Source of the DNA: Phoebastria nigripes
Taxonomy: Eukaryota; Chordata; Aves; Procellariiformes; Diomedeidae
NCBI GenBank assembly: GCA_035582835.1
Contig: JAYKAV010000411.1
Span: forward strand, 186,001-250,000
Reading direction: 5' to 3'
DNA length: 64,000 nucleotides
This document shows, piece after piece, positions 52,516 through 64,000 of this stretch. The notes under the pieces were generated by a model that ran no database searches, had not been told where the DNA came from, and was given only the letters and a program-made list of their open reading frames with translations. The first letter of the stretch is position 1. Each line of letters begins with the position of its first letter. Made by a program: the position numbers and the translations under genes.

Positions 52516-54189
52516 TCCCTGCCATTAAACTTAGTGGAAAGGCTTTCTGCATTGTTAAGGTCAGGAATACAGGCAGAATCACAGTTATTTAGTTAGTTTT
52601 TTAAACCACACAAGATTTAAAAACAAAACAAAAAACCCCACCAAAAACCTACACAGAAAAAAGCAGCCATTAATAAAATATGACTTCTTTGGATAAAGGA
52701 GTACAAGCTTCAAACAAAAATCATAGCCATTTGGACTGGTGCCATGAGCGTTACCTCTATTCTAACTGCCCTCTTTCTAGGGTAGTGCATTTTCTGGGCN
52801 GGTTATTGATGGCCATTGATAATTGTCTTGCCTTTCATGCAAGCACTTTCTATTCCATTAAATTCATTACTCTTCAAAGAGGAGAAAAATTCTTTATGAT
52901 TTACATGTCTCTATACATCTTGTTTCCTTAAATATCCTTAACAAACCAGTTCTGAGGATTAAGAAGAAAATTCTCCTCCCAAATTTCAAATAAACAAACA
53001 GAAAAATAAATAGGAAGCTAAGGGAAAAGGCGCAATTCATCCACTTTAAAGAATATTTGTAATTCTGTTGTCAAAAATGATCTCGTTTGCAACAAATAGG
53101 TCCTCCATACCCACAAGATTGTTTACTCCAAGCAGAAGTCAGATTTTTTGCACCTATATTGGTTTTCCATGAAAAAGAGTTAGAATTTAATTTCCTTTCT
53201 TCCCCAACAAACAAGCAAAGTTANGGAAAGACGAAATGGAACAGAAAGCAGCAGATGATTCTAAAAAATCTAAGCAGCTCATCGGGACTTGATCATCAGT
53301 AGCTTGTGCTTCTAAATCACCTTGGTAACTATGAGAGTTCAAATTGCTATCCATTGCTGCTTGCTATCAAAATTAATTATTTACAACATTTCTGGCCAAG
53401 TTTAAAGTTGCATGCGTGTCATTTTCAAAAAGCTTATAAACTGATAACTTTTCAGTAACTCAACATTACTCAATATCAGATTTAAAAGTTAGAATTTAAA
53501 GTAGATGTATGTTTGAAAAGAAAATCAAGTGTGTTACCACAGCATCTTGGAAACAATTTATTAAACATTTGTGCTATTAGCCTAAACAGAACAACTTAAA
53601 CTACAGCTGCCATCCAAAAACCCATTGGCCCTGTCAAAGGTCAACATGAGACTAACACATCCAAGACGACTTATCCTTCTCAGAAACAAAATAACTGAAA
53701 GCATTCATAGTTTTAATTTCATACACTTTGTCCCACACAAAGCAAATAAAAAAAAATTATAACAAAAATTACAAGCTTATATGAACAGCTCTAATCTACA
53801 AACACAGAATAGTATAAAATTTACAAATGGATTACTAACTGCTTAACTTCTTTAATGAAATGAGTTTTATTTTAAAATCCTTAATTTTCTTCCATGATTT
53901 TGTTTAATCATTCCCATTATGAACATCTACAGCAGAAATCAGATTCAAGAAGAAAACGTACGGAATAGAAAGCTCCAAAACCACTGGTCTGAATACACAA
54001 CTACTTCCATGTGCCACTGCAAAACAACAAACATTTTGGTTTTATACTAACAAATTAGACTTTGAAACGCCCGGCATACCTAACTGCTGCACAGTGCTGT
54101 GTTTTTTAGTAGGCTGATGAAGGACAGAAAACCTCAGACACGAAAGACACAGGAGAAGACATTAAAATAACCTGTGAACACTTTTCCTC

Positions 54190-55350
54190 TCATGATACTG
54201 CCCAACAGCTTTCCTTTCTCACCTTCTGCCTCGGGAGAGGAAGCTCTTTGGGACTCATGTTGTGCCCCAGGTCTTGAGGCTTCAACTTCCCACAGCATCT
54301 GCAGGTGCTACTTTGCAATTTTGCAAGGCAAGTGCTGCTGGTAACAGGCTCTGGCTTTTGCAGCAGCAGCGGGTGGCTTTGGGTAGCTGCACTGCTAACC
54401 ACAGAAACCCAGCCAAGACACGGGAGCGCTGTGACATTTGGCACTTGAGGTGTGAGCCCTGCGTGGTGCAGGGAGCACAGGCACCTCTCCTTCCCCACCA
54501 CAATCACCCCATGCCCTCACCTAGCGAGCAGGAGTCCCNGCAGCGACTCAGTGCAACCATTGCTCGTGCTTCACATGAGGCTGGAAGTCCACTGCTGTCT
54601 GGGGAACCGTGGCTACAAGGGGCAAACGCAGAGTTGCACAGCCTAAGCCTACTACAAGGGACTAGATCAAGGGCTGCATGGGAGACCAAGGAGCTGATCT
54701 TACACCACAAAGGACCAAAGCACAGGATTTCATTGATGGATCCCATCAAGTGCCCAAGAGTCCATGTCAGCTCCCACAAGCACTGACTTTGGGATAGCCT
54801 GTCCTTCAAGCAGGCAAGGCAGTTGGCAGGCAGGGACCTGCATCTCACAGTTAATGCTTCTTCCTTCAAAAACCTTTCTTTGGCCAACAAAGATCATTGC
54901 CACGCTGCATAGAGATAGCGCTACAAATTGGACTACTTCAACCTAGCTTGCATGTATCTCTGCCTGTACTCCCCACCATCAACTCCACACCAAGCCTCTG
55001 CCTGCTCACAGTTTATGTCCTCCAGCCACCGGAATGAAGTGCATGTTGCCAATTAGCCTTGTTAACACCCCCCCAACAAGCTCTCACAGCTCTATTAAGC
55101 CGTATTGTTGGATTGCTGGCAGCAGCTGTGGGGTGTCTGGCAGTTGGGGACAGGACTTAACTCCTCGCCTCCTAGGCGCTGTATGGGGCCGACCCACCCC
55201 ACCACCAGTAAGAAATGGTAACGTAGGAAACTTGAACAAAAAACCAAAATTAGAATCCCCACAAAAAAGCCTGGAAGATCTTCTCGAAAGCCTGAGCAGC
55301 CACACAAGCACGGCTGGAACAGATAAAGAATGCTCCCTAATTAAAACTGG
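54190..55350. other. Moderately GC-rich block of unknown origin
   Basis: This stretch of roughly 1.1 kb is visibly richer in G+C than its flanks and carries overlapping open frames on both strands (longest 174 codons, plus strand, 54262-54786). The translations show no reverse transcriptase, gag, kinase or other motif. It might be a decayed transposable element. No terminal repeats or target duplications were seen. Confidence 0.35.
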
Positions 55351-56954
55351 CTAACACTTCTATAATATTATCTGATGCTCTGTACTCTTTTCTGCATTCT
55401 CTCAAAATTGTCATGATTGATTTGCCACATGAAAACACAAATATCTGTACTTCCTTTTATCCACAGCAACAGACGTATTTATATATATTTGATGCTTTAC
55501 AGCCACTGCAATATTTCTAAGTTTTGCTGTTCCAATAAAACATTCTCTGGCTTATTATGTAGCAATAATATTTTTCAACCCAATTTTCATTTCACTGAAG
55601 AGCTGCCCAGAGAAGGACAAACGGCTTTTAAAACTGCATCTTAACTCCTACAAGCCTGGCTATTTCAACAATGCCAACTGATTCCTGCTCAGCTAAAACT
55701 CACGTGAGGCCACAGAAACCCCCCAAAAATGTAGCACCAAACCCAACCCGAAGTACAAAAGGAGTGGACACCATACCCCTGTGTCTGTTAGCAGCAGTGT
55801 GTGCATCAGTGAGTTATCTCATCCTTATTTATTGTAGTGCTAATTCATCTCAGGAATTAAGATACCCTGGTTTTTTTATATATGGAACTAAGTTATTTTT
55901 CAATCCCTTCTTTACTATGCACTTTGATTTTTATATTAGCAACTGACTCGCTTGGGGAACTTCTCAAAAGACAAGAAAGATGACAGGATGCTTTTGTTCT
56001 TGTGATATCAAACTGAATTTCAGGATTGGACTAACACTAAATGGATAATTCTCAGATTAGTCAAATTAAATTCAATAACATCTACAGAAATACCAATATG
56101 AAAATATAAATAAAACCTGCAGTGGGAAGTAACTGGCTCAGAATTATCATGCACTTTCCAACTGCTTTGCATTTTGTTCAGGACTTGAAATTGCAGTCAC
56201 CTAATTTTTGATAAAAAAATTTCTTTATTGCCTTTTTTAAACTGCCACCCCCTTATGTGAGAATCAGAAGTTTCTTAAGAATTTTGACTCTGCAGAAGAA
56301 CTTTCAACCTCCAAGTTTAGAAAGCTTTTCTAGTTCATGTCAATAAATGCTTCTTAGAGGACATGAAAATTACATTATTAATTATCACTCAGAACCTTGT
56401 GATAAAAACAGGATGGATTGCTATGGCACAGAGAATTCCATAGAAGTATGTTATTCTTTGGAAAATTGTTATAAAAGATCGAAGTATCCTGTGATGATAA
56501 AATCCCTGAATATTTCCTACTTTTGTGCTGTGTGCATCTCTAAATCTTCAATAGAAGATTTTTGCCACATATCTCTACCGTCTCCAGAGTTCCAGCTGTG
56601 ATTCAGCCACATGACACAGGAAGGTCAAATTTAAAAAAATCCAATGTATCACCTTTCCCAAGCAATAATTGCCACTCTTAGAAATCACATAATGAGATAC
56701 TGTTTCTTGCAATTCACCAAAAGGAAAAAACGTCCCAGTTGGGCATTCTCAGAGTGACAGGGCTGCTTAATCGGATCAGAAGAGAAATCATTCCTAATCC
56801 CATCCACCCCATTCAAGTCCATCTTGTATCTCCATCAAATACATATGTTGTAATGATCTAATGTGGAGAAAGCATTAATAGTATTTAGTTTATAAGGTTA
56901 AATTCTGACCTAACTTTAACCCCACAAAATGTCAGTGATATTCATGTGATTTCA

Positions 56955-57001
56955 GCTGCTGTTGAATANAAGCAAAAGCTCACAGGAGCTTTTGCAGCAG
57001 C
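56955..57001. repeat. Two-tier inverted repeat
   Basis: The inner arms GCAAAAGCTC (56972-56981) and GAGCTTTTGC (56986-56995) are a perfect 10-bp stem with loop ACAG. The outer arms GCTGCT (56955-56960) and AGCAGC (56996-57001) also pair, leaving an 11-nt one-sided bulge that includes an N at 56969. Confidence 0.8.
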
Positions 57002-58545
57002 ACCTACCCCAACTTGGTTCACAGATGTTCTCCAGGTCTATCAGAAACAGAACATGAATTTTGCAAACCGCCGGGCAGGCTATCGGGCAGGGTTAACCCC
57101 ACCTTGATAGGCAGCTTTCATGAGGTTCTTATCTCTGCTTTTAGCACTAGCATAGAACAGATACTCCTTTTCCATCCTCCACCCACAGCACTATCCCTCT
57201 AATTGCCAGTGCTGTACTTTTCTTTAGCTGGAAGGGAAAAACTACCCAGACTAGTACTTCTATACAGAGGAGTGGCATCTTACATTAAGTTCCTTACTCT
57301 GCTAGGCTTCTTTCACAGTATGTCCAACCCAAGTTTACAGCTGACAGATGTTTGGCAGGGGGACAGAATTCCACTCAAAACCATCAAACATACCCACTGT
57401 TAAGGAAACATGGTTCTCACTACCCTGGTGGTGAGTACCATGGGGAATATTGACAGTCCTACTTCAGATCGTACTTAGCAAACACCTGTATCACATAAGT
57501 CATCCTTACAACATACTACCTTTTACTGGAAATCTCACAGGAAAGGTAAGATACTACAGGCTGTGAAGGTTAACCTTAAGGTTATTGGGGTCCATGCAGT
57601 ACAGCCTCACTAAACCTAACAGCACTAGTATAAACAATACCAGTGAAAGGCAGACTACTGAGACTAAGAAGAGGGTAGAAGGTCTTCAGGTCAGAAGGTT
57701 GTTTTGTGATGGAAAAGTTGAAGGGTATTTAGTCTACAAGCAGTTGAGCAAGGATACAAATTAGGACTGGTGAGACAAGGAAGAAAGCCGCTTGCTGGTG
57801 GGCAGGGAGAAGTCCTTTTAGTTAGGGCAAAGTATTTAGGTAAGTTAGTTGTCAGTGGGAAGGGACCACACACCCGAAAGCACAGAGCTTCTGGGCTCTT
57901 GTGCTCAGAGCTTCTGAGCCCAAGAACTTCTGGGGCCAGCAGCAGAAACAGCTCTCCCAGAGCAGTTCTGGGAGGTGTAGAAAAGCCATGAAAAGACAAG
58001 TAGATGCACGTAAGTTTTTTCTCTGTTAGTTAACTCCTGCAAATTGAAGCAATGCTTAATTTACAATCCCTACACTTTTTTCCAATGGGTACTCAAAAAC
58101 CTGCCTTCAAATACCTTTAAAAACCCAACTGTTTCTTTGTTAGAATTAAGAAGGTTTACGTAGAGTTACAAGTGTTTAATTCCTTCCTGTCCTTCCCATC
58201 GATACATTTACTGATTTTAAAGACCAAATCCTTCCCTTGCTGCTTCATTATTCATAGAAGAGACAGAGGACGCTGGTTGCCATTTATTTCTGCCGAACTA
58301 CAAATATTGTGCTGGTTTTGAAATAGGTCCATGGGAGCAATAATAAGAAAAAGTCAATCGCTGAAAGCTGAAAAATAAGTGAAAGATAAAAGGGCCATTA
58401 TTCCGAAATCAATAACACTGCTCCCTAAAAGGCGTTCTACACTGAGGTAATCACATTTGCTGCGGTGGAGCTGCAGCAGCTGCACCGTCCGGGCAGGTTT
58501 GCAGCTGGGTGCTGGTGCAGGTGGGCACCATGCGCAGAAAGCAGT

Positions 58546-58578
58546 GGGGGGGTGGGGGGGGGCGGTGAGTGGGGCGGG
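58546..58578 (+). repeat. G-quadruplex-prone tract
   Basis: G7, T, G9, CGGTGAGT, G4, C, G3 in order. It meets the four-run quadruplex rule on the plus strand, opposite to PRKCE. Confidence 0.8.
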
Positions 58579-59437
58579 TAGCAGCAGAGAAAAGAGTCCA
58601 CAGCCAATGTCTCAATCTTGTTTGCTCAGTGGCCAAAGTCTACCTGTATCGCACAGCTGACATTTCCTGGCAAAAACTTTTGAAAAGGTACTTTGCAAGC
58701 TTGTAACCTACGGAATCCTAACACACTGTTTTTGGTAAATTCAGCTCTCTCTCTGAATACCTGCATTTGAAAACATCACCAAAATGAGTAATTCACTGGG
58801 GTTGAGACTTCCATAACTTTCTACCTATTTTTCATTTTATCTACGTACATTTACAAACTATATTATGCTCCTGTAACCAAAAACATGATAAATGTTTTCT
58901 GGAAATAAGACTCTGTGGATATGCTATATTCATGACACCATGACAAACATACCAACAATCCCAAGGAAAATTACATTTGCAAATTCTGCAGAATCAGACT
59001 TTTTCATAGTGTAACCATTTCCCAGAATCATCCAAGATGGTAAAAGGATTCAGCTATTGCTATAGGAATTATTGATCCCATCTAATAGAAAGCCATATGT
59101 ACAAACTCCCTGAAATAGTTCCAGAAACAAACGTTGCAATGTGTCAGAGTGGATGGAAGGGGAAAACTGCTGGCAGGCGTTTTCAGCTTCTTCAATGAGG
59201 AACAGAAGAACCAAGTCAGACAGGGAGCATTTGGAGGATTTTCTCCAAGGCAACCATAGGCAGCACTATATAAAGTCTGGTGGATATCTGTGGGAATTCT
59301 GTGGGTCTGATCCTGATCTGCATCCCGTCTGAGATGAAATGCCACAGTACACAGCATTCTATCAACCAGCACTTTCAGCACAAGAACAAGCTTCATTAAA
59401 ACCTGCACGTAATTATTGATGCAGAATTATTGCGTGC

Positions 59438-59475
59438 ACTTGAAAATAATCTTGAAAGTACTTGAAAAATAATCT
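59438..59475. repeat. Short tandem duplication (ACTTGAAAATAATCTT)
   Basis: The unit at 59439-59453 recurs at 59460-59475 with one extra A. A second small duplication of GAATTATTG lies just before it (near 59410-59432). Confidence 0.7.
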
Positions 59476-60018
59476 TTTATAAATAAAGTTTTGCTAGTGT
59501 TCATTTTTTAGCTTTATATGGACAGCAATTCCACACAGTGAGAAATACCAAACAGACACATTTCAAGAGTTTTGGTTCTTTTTATCAAACATTCATAAGC
59601 AAGATTTAAATTCCACTTCCAAAGAACAAAATCAGCAGATTTTAGAAAATCCAGTTTACCACTAGCATTGTAGTTCAAGTGTCTAAAATTCAACTGCAAA
59701 TAACAGAAGGGATCAGGATGAAAAGGACAGCCTGTTAACTCACCTAGTATGAAGCCCTGAAAACATATAAACTTCGTTACCTTTGATAATGCTGTTCTAA
59801 TTCAGGACCCCCTTTAAAGCTCTAGAACAACTTTGCAACTTTCAAAACACAACATAAAACCCAGACCAAGGGGGAAGAGACGACCACTCTCCTTCTTTTG
59901 CAGCTGAATTAAAATTAATTCCATTTAACTACATAAAGGCAGATTGTTTCAGAATACTTACCGACAGACGTTGCAATATACAAACTTCAGAAGCCTAGTC
60001 CAAAATAACAAGGAAACC

Positions 60019-60038
60019 GATAAACACACACACACAAA
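60019..60038. repeat. (CA)n microsatellite
   Basis: About seven CA units. Shorter CA/TG runs are near 29135-29145 and 50645-50665. Confidence 0.85.
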
Positions 60039-62149
60039 CAATATTAAGAAAGATAGTCCTGGCTTGCAAACGACACTTCAAAGCACCTCTGAAAATGAAT
60101 GCCATTCACAATACTATATATTGTGAACTACATATACTCCTTAAGACCCTGGGATCAGTATAGATTTTAGACTTAACAGAAGTGAGAAAAGCTTCAGGCT
60201 GACTCCCCCCAAACTCCCCTGATCCCAGCACTGTGGTCTTGAGGTTCCTGCTAGCTCTGGCTTTTGGAAGTTCTCTCCTCTGATGGACATGCACCCAGTC
60301 TTCAATTTGCATATCTCAGTAATCATTATTCTTGTATCTTAGAAAATGTGTTCCCTGACTTCCCACTGAGAGAAGCTTCTGAGATTGGAGTAGAAATTTT
60401 AACTGATTACAGAACACATATGAAGTGGTGGAGACAGTTTTTTTGCTTGGAGTTAATTAAATTTAAGCAACAAGACACAGATTGAAAGTTTCTGGAAATC
60501 ACAAAGTAAAAGTGAATAGCCCTTAACAGGGAAAATGAGGGGGGGGGGCCTGCACAGAAGCCCTTTTCCCTCAGTACAGCTCACAAATAAAAGAGAAGGA
60601 GTGGGAGCTTGTGAATTTTCACGAAAAGGAAATGGAAGAGGAAAGGGATTACCATTATTTCAGAAGACAATGACGTATAAAAGATACATAAAATATAGCC
60701 TCTCTGAAATTAATTCTTAATAGTGTATTTATATATAGTATGCTTAGCTATAGTATACAGATCTCTGTACTTCCAGAATTTAATGTCATAGTGGAATCTA
60801 CTCACAGTGAAACCCTTAATATACTGAATGTTTCCTGTTACCCAATCTCCTTTCACTGTATTTCAGTGGAACAAAAATTCTGTAGACAGTAGGCTAACTT
60901 GGCAATGTACATTTGAAGAAATACAGATGAAGCTTCAAATACATCATATTCTACTAAACAGCACAAAAATTGAAATACACAAATGCACAGTAAATAAGGT
61001 AACAGATTTAAAGACACGTAACATGTTTCCTGTTTTTTTCAAATCAATTCAGCATTGACCCGAGATAATTTTTCATTCTATTCTCCCAGTTTCAACACCA
61101 AACCTCCAGCCTACAAAACTGCCTGGATCAAAAGCCAATATTGCAGATTTTCCTTGTAGTTGTATTACAATTCCGTCTCCAGGCAGGAATCTAAGAACAG
61201 CCTCCTCTATGGTTTACTAATTATCTGCAATACATAAAACTCAGTCCTGCTTAAAAGTTCCTCTCCTGTAATCAAAGAGAAATGTTCTCTGTTGTACTAT
61301 TTCTGCATCCCAGATGTTTTACTGAAGTCGTTCCTTGGCACATGGCATGGCTCTCTAGCTCCTTTAGAGAGATGAACACAACAGACCGGGACATGTTTTA
61401 ATTTAGATTTTTATCTCTCACTTTCAGGTCTATCAGTGAAAATCCACTTACATGACAAGTGGAAGGTAGCCCCAGTGATAGCTTTAAGCGTTCAACTGAT
61501 GGACCTTGTCAAAAGAAAATATATGGGCAGTGTAACACATGCAGAAGTAGGAGTACCAATGTCTTGCTGAACTTGTATAGCTACTACAGTGAAAGCCAGG
61601 GGAGTTCAGTGAAAATTAATTCAGCGCTTTCCATATTTCCTTCCGAAATCAAACATACCAGTGTCAGCACACAAAATCAAGAAAGGTGATAGATTTTTTT
61701 AAAGGCTGTGCATATCATCAAGGCCAAATTCTCTAATATCTAACACAGTTGATAATTTCCAGCACGGTTGATTAGTGCTCTCTTCTGCACCCAACAGTAG
61801 CGTACAGGTACAATTTAAAGGAAATGCTCAGTGAGAGTACGGGTGACAGAATAAGGTCTTGAGAAATTAAAAAGATTGCATAGGAAATATACTTATAATC
61901 AGATATCAAATAGGATGTACCATAAATTACATGAAGTGCAATATAATTAGCCATTCCAAAGCTGCAGTAATTTTTCCTGTTTATATGGTTTATTTCTAAA
62001 TCTTGTATTACACATTATTATTCAGATCATTCAGTTGCTGTCTTAACTATCTAATGTGTGTCCTTGCAGACATACAACAAGTAGCAAGAGAATAACTCTG
62101 TATGAATAGTAATGAGCTACGGAGCAATGATCAGGGAATACAAATTTCA

Positions 62150-62178
62150 AAAAGAAAGAGGGAGGGAAGGAGGGAGGA
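62150..62178. repeat. Polypurine (GGGA/GGAA) tract
   Basis: An uninterrupted run of purines including AGAGGGAGGGAAGGAGGGAGG, capable of triplex formation. No further context. Confidence 0.8.
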
Positions 62179-64000
62179 TCTTTGAATAGCTAGTACACCT
62201 GGAAAATACATGCTCAAGAAATCAAGGTCTTGCTTTCTCAAGCCATAAAATAAGGTAATTAAAGTTACATACGCAATCTTATTTTCCCCTAGAATCAAAA
62301 AATGGTACTTTGGGGTAAAAAAAAAAAAAAAAAACAACAAACAGAAAAAATGTCCCTCATCTCAATTTTTAGTAGCAGATAAGAGGAAATGAGGTATTTG
62401 AGTTGCAGATGTTACCACACTCTTGACGACACAACATTCACCCTGGGAAGGAGGTTATGAATAGGAAAAATACCCTACTACACTGCTATTCTCAGGCTTA
62501 TTGAGAATAGCAATAATAAGGGATATTATATATCTCCTATAATAACTTCAACCATATTTCTTTGCATATGCAAACTCTCTCTAAAAAAATCAAGCTCAAG
62601 TAAGGTTAGCAATGTAGCTCTAAAAGCATAGGGTGTAGGATGGATTGGAAAACCTGCAAGAAAATTAGCAGGAAAAGTTGGGCAGCTGGCCTGAGCTAAA
62701 CTTTGTTCTCTCTAAATAATGTTTTTTCCAGGCTACAGAATAACCAAGGCAGTAACTTCAGGATACCCATGTCCTCTTTGAGAAAGAAGAGCAAAGAAGG
62801 CAGATAGAAATTATTCTTGCTGCAACATATCCATAAATGTTTGCCACATTTTTGGGGAATAGCTCCTTAGAAATCCAGAGGGATTTGAAATAGGGATTGA
62901 AGAACCACTCCTCCTTTTATCAAGCCAGTTCTTCTCTTTCATACAGCTCTAATATAAAAAAAGGTCTTTTTAAAAGATGCTAACAAAAAAAATAAGGCAA
63001 AGCAAATAAAAACACACTTATGGAAATGCAATCACATACTATTCTTCACACAAAATATTTTTCACATATAGTAGCAGAGGGAAATCAGGTCATATTAATA
63101 AAAGAAACTTTGAAAAATTCAAAACACTTTGATCGTTGTTTTCCAAATTATGTAAAATCTGAAAATTGCAAGTATTTCTGTCAGTTCTTTATTATAATAG
63201 CGTAACAGCACTTGCTGATTAATTCTAATTACCTTTTATCTCCTTAAAAAAATTATTTACTTTAGCAAAGACCATTGGCTGCTGGCTAATTTATTTTCAC
63301 GCTCCTTATCAGTTTTGTCCTTTTTCTCTTGGTTGCATATACTGTCAGAGAATTACTATTAAATACACTATTTTAGCATGCAAAAAATTTGTACTAGAAG
63401 AGACACAGAAAGATGAAGAGAAGATGGTTTAGAATCCATGACAGCATTTCAGAAACATTGTTTGGAGAAGAAAAATCTGTTTTCACAAACCTTGTCTAGA
63501 GTAGGAATTTTTATGTCCATTTTTGCTTAGAAAACTCCTTTTCACATCTGAATGACTAATACCTGAAGACCCACAAAAGTGGATCAAATACAGATCACAT
63601 GCATGAACAGATTTTCTAACTTGACAAACGGTGCAAGCTCTAATGCTTCAGTACATTCACAGGTGTATGATTATCTTTTTTCAAATGCTACTTGGCCACA
63701 GATGGGATATACTTTCCGCTCAAAAAACTAAAGTACTCCCTGGTAATTGACACTCAAGAAGGTAATGATAACTACCATTGAGAAGTACTGAACATACTCT
63801 ATAACCGTCTTCAAAAGTCCTGATTAGTTAAAATAGGAGCAGTGGTATTACTTCTGAAATATAAACCGCTGTGATCACCCAAACTGGAGTACATCATCAT
63901 CAATCAAGCCTGGACGACAAGGGGCAGTAAACAAGATACAGCCTTCACAGTTTTTGCCCAGCAGAAGTTACAGTCTGCAATAAATAAAGTGACAGGAAAC

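Larger units (their letters stand above)
28680..64000 (-). other. PRKCE: PRKCE intron upstream of the exon (intron 1), partial
   Basis: This is the 5' side of the gene. The first coding exon, which encodes the start codon and the bulk of the C2 domain, was not recognised anywhere here, and no CpG island of promoter type is visible. The window therefore ends inside intron 1, which is very long in mammals. It contains a GC-rich CpG-poor block, two MIR-like fragments, SBS-like motifs, hairpins and simple repeats, listed separately. Confidence 0.75.
57002..64000. other. Intronic sequence to the end of the window
   Basis: Contains G-rich tracts, CA repeats and a polypurine tract. A stretch at 57860-57980 repeats the word CAGAGCTTCTG with small changes. 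No coding exon, including the first PRKCE exon, was recognised. Confidence 0.5.

Noticed and set aside
54262..54786. 174-codon plus-strand open frame
   Set aside because: No recognisable domain, one codon contains an N, and comparable frames are open on the other strand.
28680..64000. Search for PRKCE exon 1 and its promoter
   Set aside because: No sequence encoding the N-terminal C2 domain and no CpG-rich promoter island was seen. The GC-rich block at 29680-30430 is CpG-poor and has no such coding sequence.
1..64000. CR1 retrotransposon copies
   Set aside because: CR1 is the main avian repeat, so I looked for its ATTCTATG-type tandem 3' end and typical 3' sequence. Only isolated single octamer-like words were found.
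1..64000. CRISPR arrays, operons, phage or other prokaryotic systems, tRNA or rRNA genes
   Set aside because: There are no regularly spaced direct repeats, no dense same-strand coding, and no recognisable tRNA or rRNA sequence. The splice sites, LTR and intron-like composition show vertebrate DNA.

Overview
This is vertebrate nuclear DNA, most likely from a bird. It is AT-rich intronic sequence with 28 scattered single-base Ns, as expected of a draft assembly. I see no bacterial or phage gene organisation. The bird assignment rests on three things: a solo LTR at 3607-4144 of a type I recognise from many neoavian genomes, the near absence of young interspersed repeats (no Alu-, L1- or B-type elements), and the compact-intron look of the window. 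The species cannot be named from the sequence.

The only coding sequence I can support is one 64-nt exon on the minus strand, 28616-28679. It encodes the end of the C2 domain of protein kinase C epsilon (PRKCE; peptide begins IDLEPEGRVYVII). It has a good acceptor, a plausible branch point and a consensus donor, and its phase (0 in, 1 out) fits the known join to the neighbouring exons. In mammals PRKCE spans several hundred kilobases with very long 5' introns, so the rest of the window reads as intron: intron 1 (upstream) at 28680-64000 and intron 2 (downstream) at 1-28615. Neither the first coding exon (start codon, most of C2) nor the next exon (pseudosubstrate and first C1 finger) was recognised here.

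Other content, by coordinate: the antisense solo LTR (3607-4144); four decayed MIR-like SINE fragments (about 9.5, 14.6, 32.9 and 42.3 kb); a tandem pair of perfect inverted repeats (12692-12732); a GC-rich but CpG-poor block 1.0-1.8 kb upstream of the exon (29680-30430); a pair of ZNF143/THAP11 (SBS)-like motifs (45108-45173); two further hairpins (52489-52515, 56955-57001); a moderately GC-rich block (54190-55350); and many microsatellites, homopolymers, G-quadruplex-prone tracts and dispersed A/C- or G/T-rich tracts.

Open reading frames of 60-212 codons are scattered on both strands. None shows a recognisable domain and none is annotated as a gene. I found no convincing undescribed biological system. 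The items most worth checking are the SBS-like pair, the GC-rich block next to the exon and the twin inverted repeat.
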